A stretch of DNA of 13,478 nucleotides from the NCBI GenBank assembly GCA_903924005.1, contig CAIXZV010000385.1:1-13478 (forward strand). The letters are read 5' to 3'. The notes below the pieces were generated by a model. That model saw only the letters and a list, made by a program, of their open reading frames with translations, was not told the DNA's origin and ran no database searches. Each line of letters begins with the position of its first letter. Within the stretch, counting starts at the first letter, position 1. Positions 12,633 to 13,478 of this stretch are shown here, piece after piece. The stretch comes from an uncultured Chloroflexota bacterium. GTDB taxonomy: Bacteria; Chloroflexota; Limnocylindria; Limnocylindrales; CSP1-4. A program made the position numbers and the translations under genes.

Positions 12633-13478
12633 ATGGCCCACGCAGATCCCCCAGACGCCTCCGGCAATCGCCTTGCGGGCGAGACCAGTCCGTACTTGCT
12701 CCAGCACGCCCGCAACCCGGTGGACTGGTACCCCTGGGGCCCCGAGGCGCTTGCCCGGGCCGCGGCGCTGGACCGGCCCATCATGCTGTCGATCGGCTAC
12801 GCCGCATGCCACTGGTGCCACGTCATGGAGCGCGAGTCCTTTGAGGATCTCGATACGGCGCGCATCCTGAACGGGGGTTTCGTCCCCATCAAGGTGGACC
12901 GCGAAGAGCGCCCGGACCTCGACCAGCTTTACATGGGCGCGGTGCAGGCACTCACAGGTCAGGGCGGCTGGCCGCTCACCGTGTTCCTGACGCCTGCTGG
13001 CCAGCCGTTCTACGGCGGAACGTACTTCCCGCCGGCCCCGCGCCACGGGATGCCGGCCTTCCCCCAGGTCCTTGACGCAGTGCTGCGCGCCTGGACTGGC
13101 GACCGCTCACGTGTGACCGAGACCGCCGCCGCCGTGGTTGTGGCGCTGGGCGAGACGTCCGTCACGGGCGCCGCCGAGGCCGGGCTCCCTGGGCCATCGC
13201 TGTTGACCGATGCGGCGGCCGCGGTTGTGGCGGCATTTGACGGCGTCAACGGCGGCTGGGGCCGGGCGCCAAAGTTCCCGCAGCCGATGCTGGTGGAGTT
13301 CCTCCTGCGTCGCCACGTCGCCACCGGCGATACGCGCGCGCTCGCGGTTGTGCAACGCGCCTTGGACGCCATGGCCGCGGGCGGTCTTCGCGACCAGCTG
13401 GGTGGCGGCTTCCACCGCTACGCCACGGACGCGGCATGGCTTGTCCCGCACTTTGAGCAGATGCTCTACGACAACGCC
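12633..13478 (+). CDS. DUF255 / YyaL-type thioredoxin-fold protein, 3' end outside the window
   Basis: The reading frame is open from the ATG at 12633 to the window edge (282 codons, no stop), about 40% of the usual 650-700 residues. It belongs to the YyaL / SSP411 family: an N-terminal thioredoxin-like domain followed by an alpha/alpha six-barrel like those of sugar epimerases. Landmarks are SPYLLQHARNPVDWYPW (19-35), SIGYAACHWCHVM (53-65) with the C59-H-W-C62 pair, FVPIKVDREERPDLD (83-97), GGWPLTVFLTP (111-121), the GTYFPP loop (129-134), then RAPKFPQP and VPHFEQMLYDNA at the end of the visible part. Members are found in all domains of life and their biochemical role is poorly settled; a redox or sugar-modifying role is usually proposed. 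The start is fixed by the -10-like TAGTAT 6 nt upstream and agreement with the family N-terminus. Confidence 0.93.
   Translation, partial: MAHADPPDASGNRLAGETSPYLLQHARNPVDWYPWGPEALARAAALDRPIMLSIGYAACHWCHVMERESFEDLDTARILNGGFVPIKVDREERPDLDQLYMGAVQALTGQGGWPLTVFLTPAGQPFYGGTYFPPAPRHGMPAFPQVLDAVLRAWTGDRSRVTETAAAVVVALGETSVTGAAEAGLPGPSLLTDAAAAVVAAFDGVNGGWGRAPKFPQPMLVEFLLRRHVATGDTRALAVVQRALDAMAAGGLRDQLGGGFHRYATDAAWLVPHFEQMLYDNA

Overview
The window is GC-rich chromosomal DNA with tightly packed genes, from a free-living bacterium. The gene styles (a duplicated-FtsX ABC exporter, a solitary BioY, a DUF255 thioredoxin-fold protein, Tat-secreted glycine/serine/threonine-rich proteins) and a recurring -10-like hexamer 6-7 nt before start codons (leaderless transcription) suggest Chloroflexota, perhaps the Limnocylindria-like lineages. 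An actinobacterial or Deinococcus-type host is not excluded. No rRNA, tRNA, CRISPR array, transposase, integrase or phage gene was seen.

Layout. (1) 123-3494: a two-gene operon for a MacB/LolCDE-type ABC exporter, with an ATPase and a 10-TM permease carrying two FtsX domains. (2) 3544-4240: bioY, a biotin ECF S-component, with its own promoter-like hexamer, a short leader hairpin and a clear Shine-Dalgarno. Its 3' end overlaps by 14 bp the convergent (4227-4823, minus) phosphinothricin-type GNAT acetyltransferase. (3) 4824-4888: a 65-bp divergent promoter region serving the GNAT gene and a GlcD-type FAD-linked oxidase (4889-6313), each apparently leaderless. (4) 6432-7013: a flavodoxin-domain protein. 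(5) 7218-11064, minus strand: a signalling operon, with a receiver-EAL c-di-GMP phosphodiesterase first, then a membrane CHASE-PAS-histidine kinase-receiver hybrid kinase. A long GC-rich hairpin directly after the kinase stop codon probably ends the transcript. (6) 11346-12576, plus strand and divergent from the signalling operon: a tight three-gene cassette of small proteins. Two have Tat-like signals and low-complexity Gly/Ser/Thr-rich bodies, and all three share a roughly 28-residue C-terminal motif (LYV...V...K.PSG.D). Its upstream DNA is rich in inverted repeats that could form a structured leader. (7) 12633 to the window edge: the N-terminal 282 codons of a DUF255/YyaL-family thioredoxin-fold protein, truncated by the window.

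Working together. The kinase and EAL protein can plausibly form a sensory c-di-GMP-lowering pathway: an extracytoplasmic signal reaches the CHASE domain, then kinase and receiver, possibly relayed to the EAL protein's receiver. The divergent secreted-protein cassette shares the intergenic region with this operon, which makes it the nearest candidate output, though sequence alone does not show a functional link. The cassette is the least explained part of the window and the best candidate for something undescribed. The remaining genes look like ordinary metabolic and transport housekeeping.
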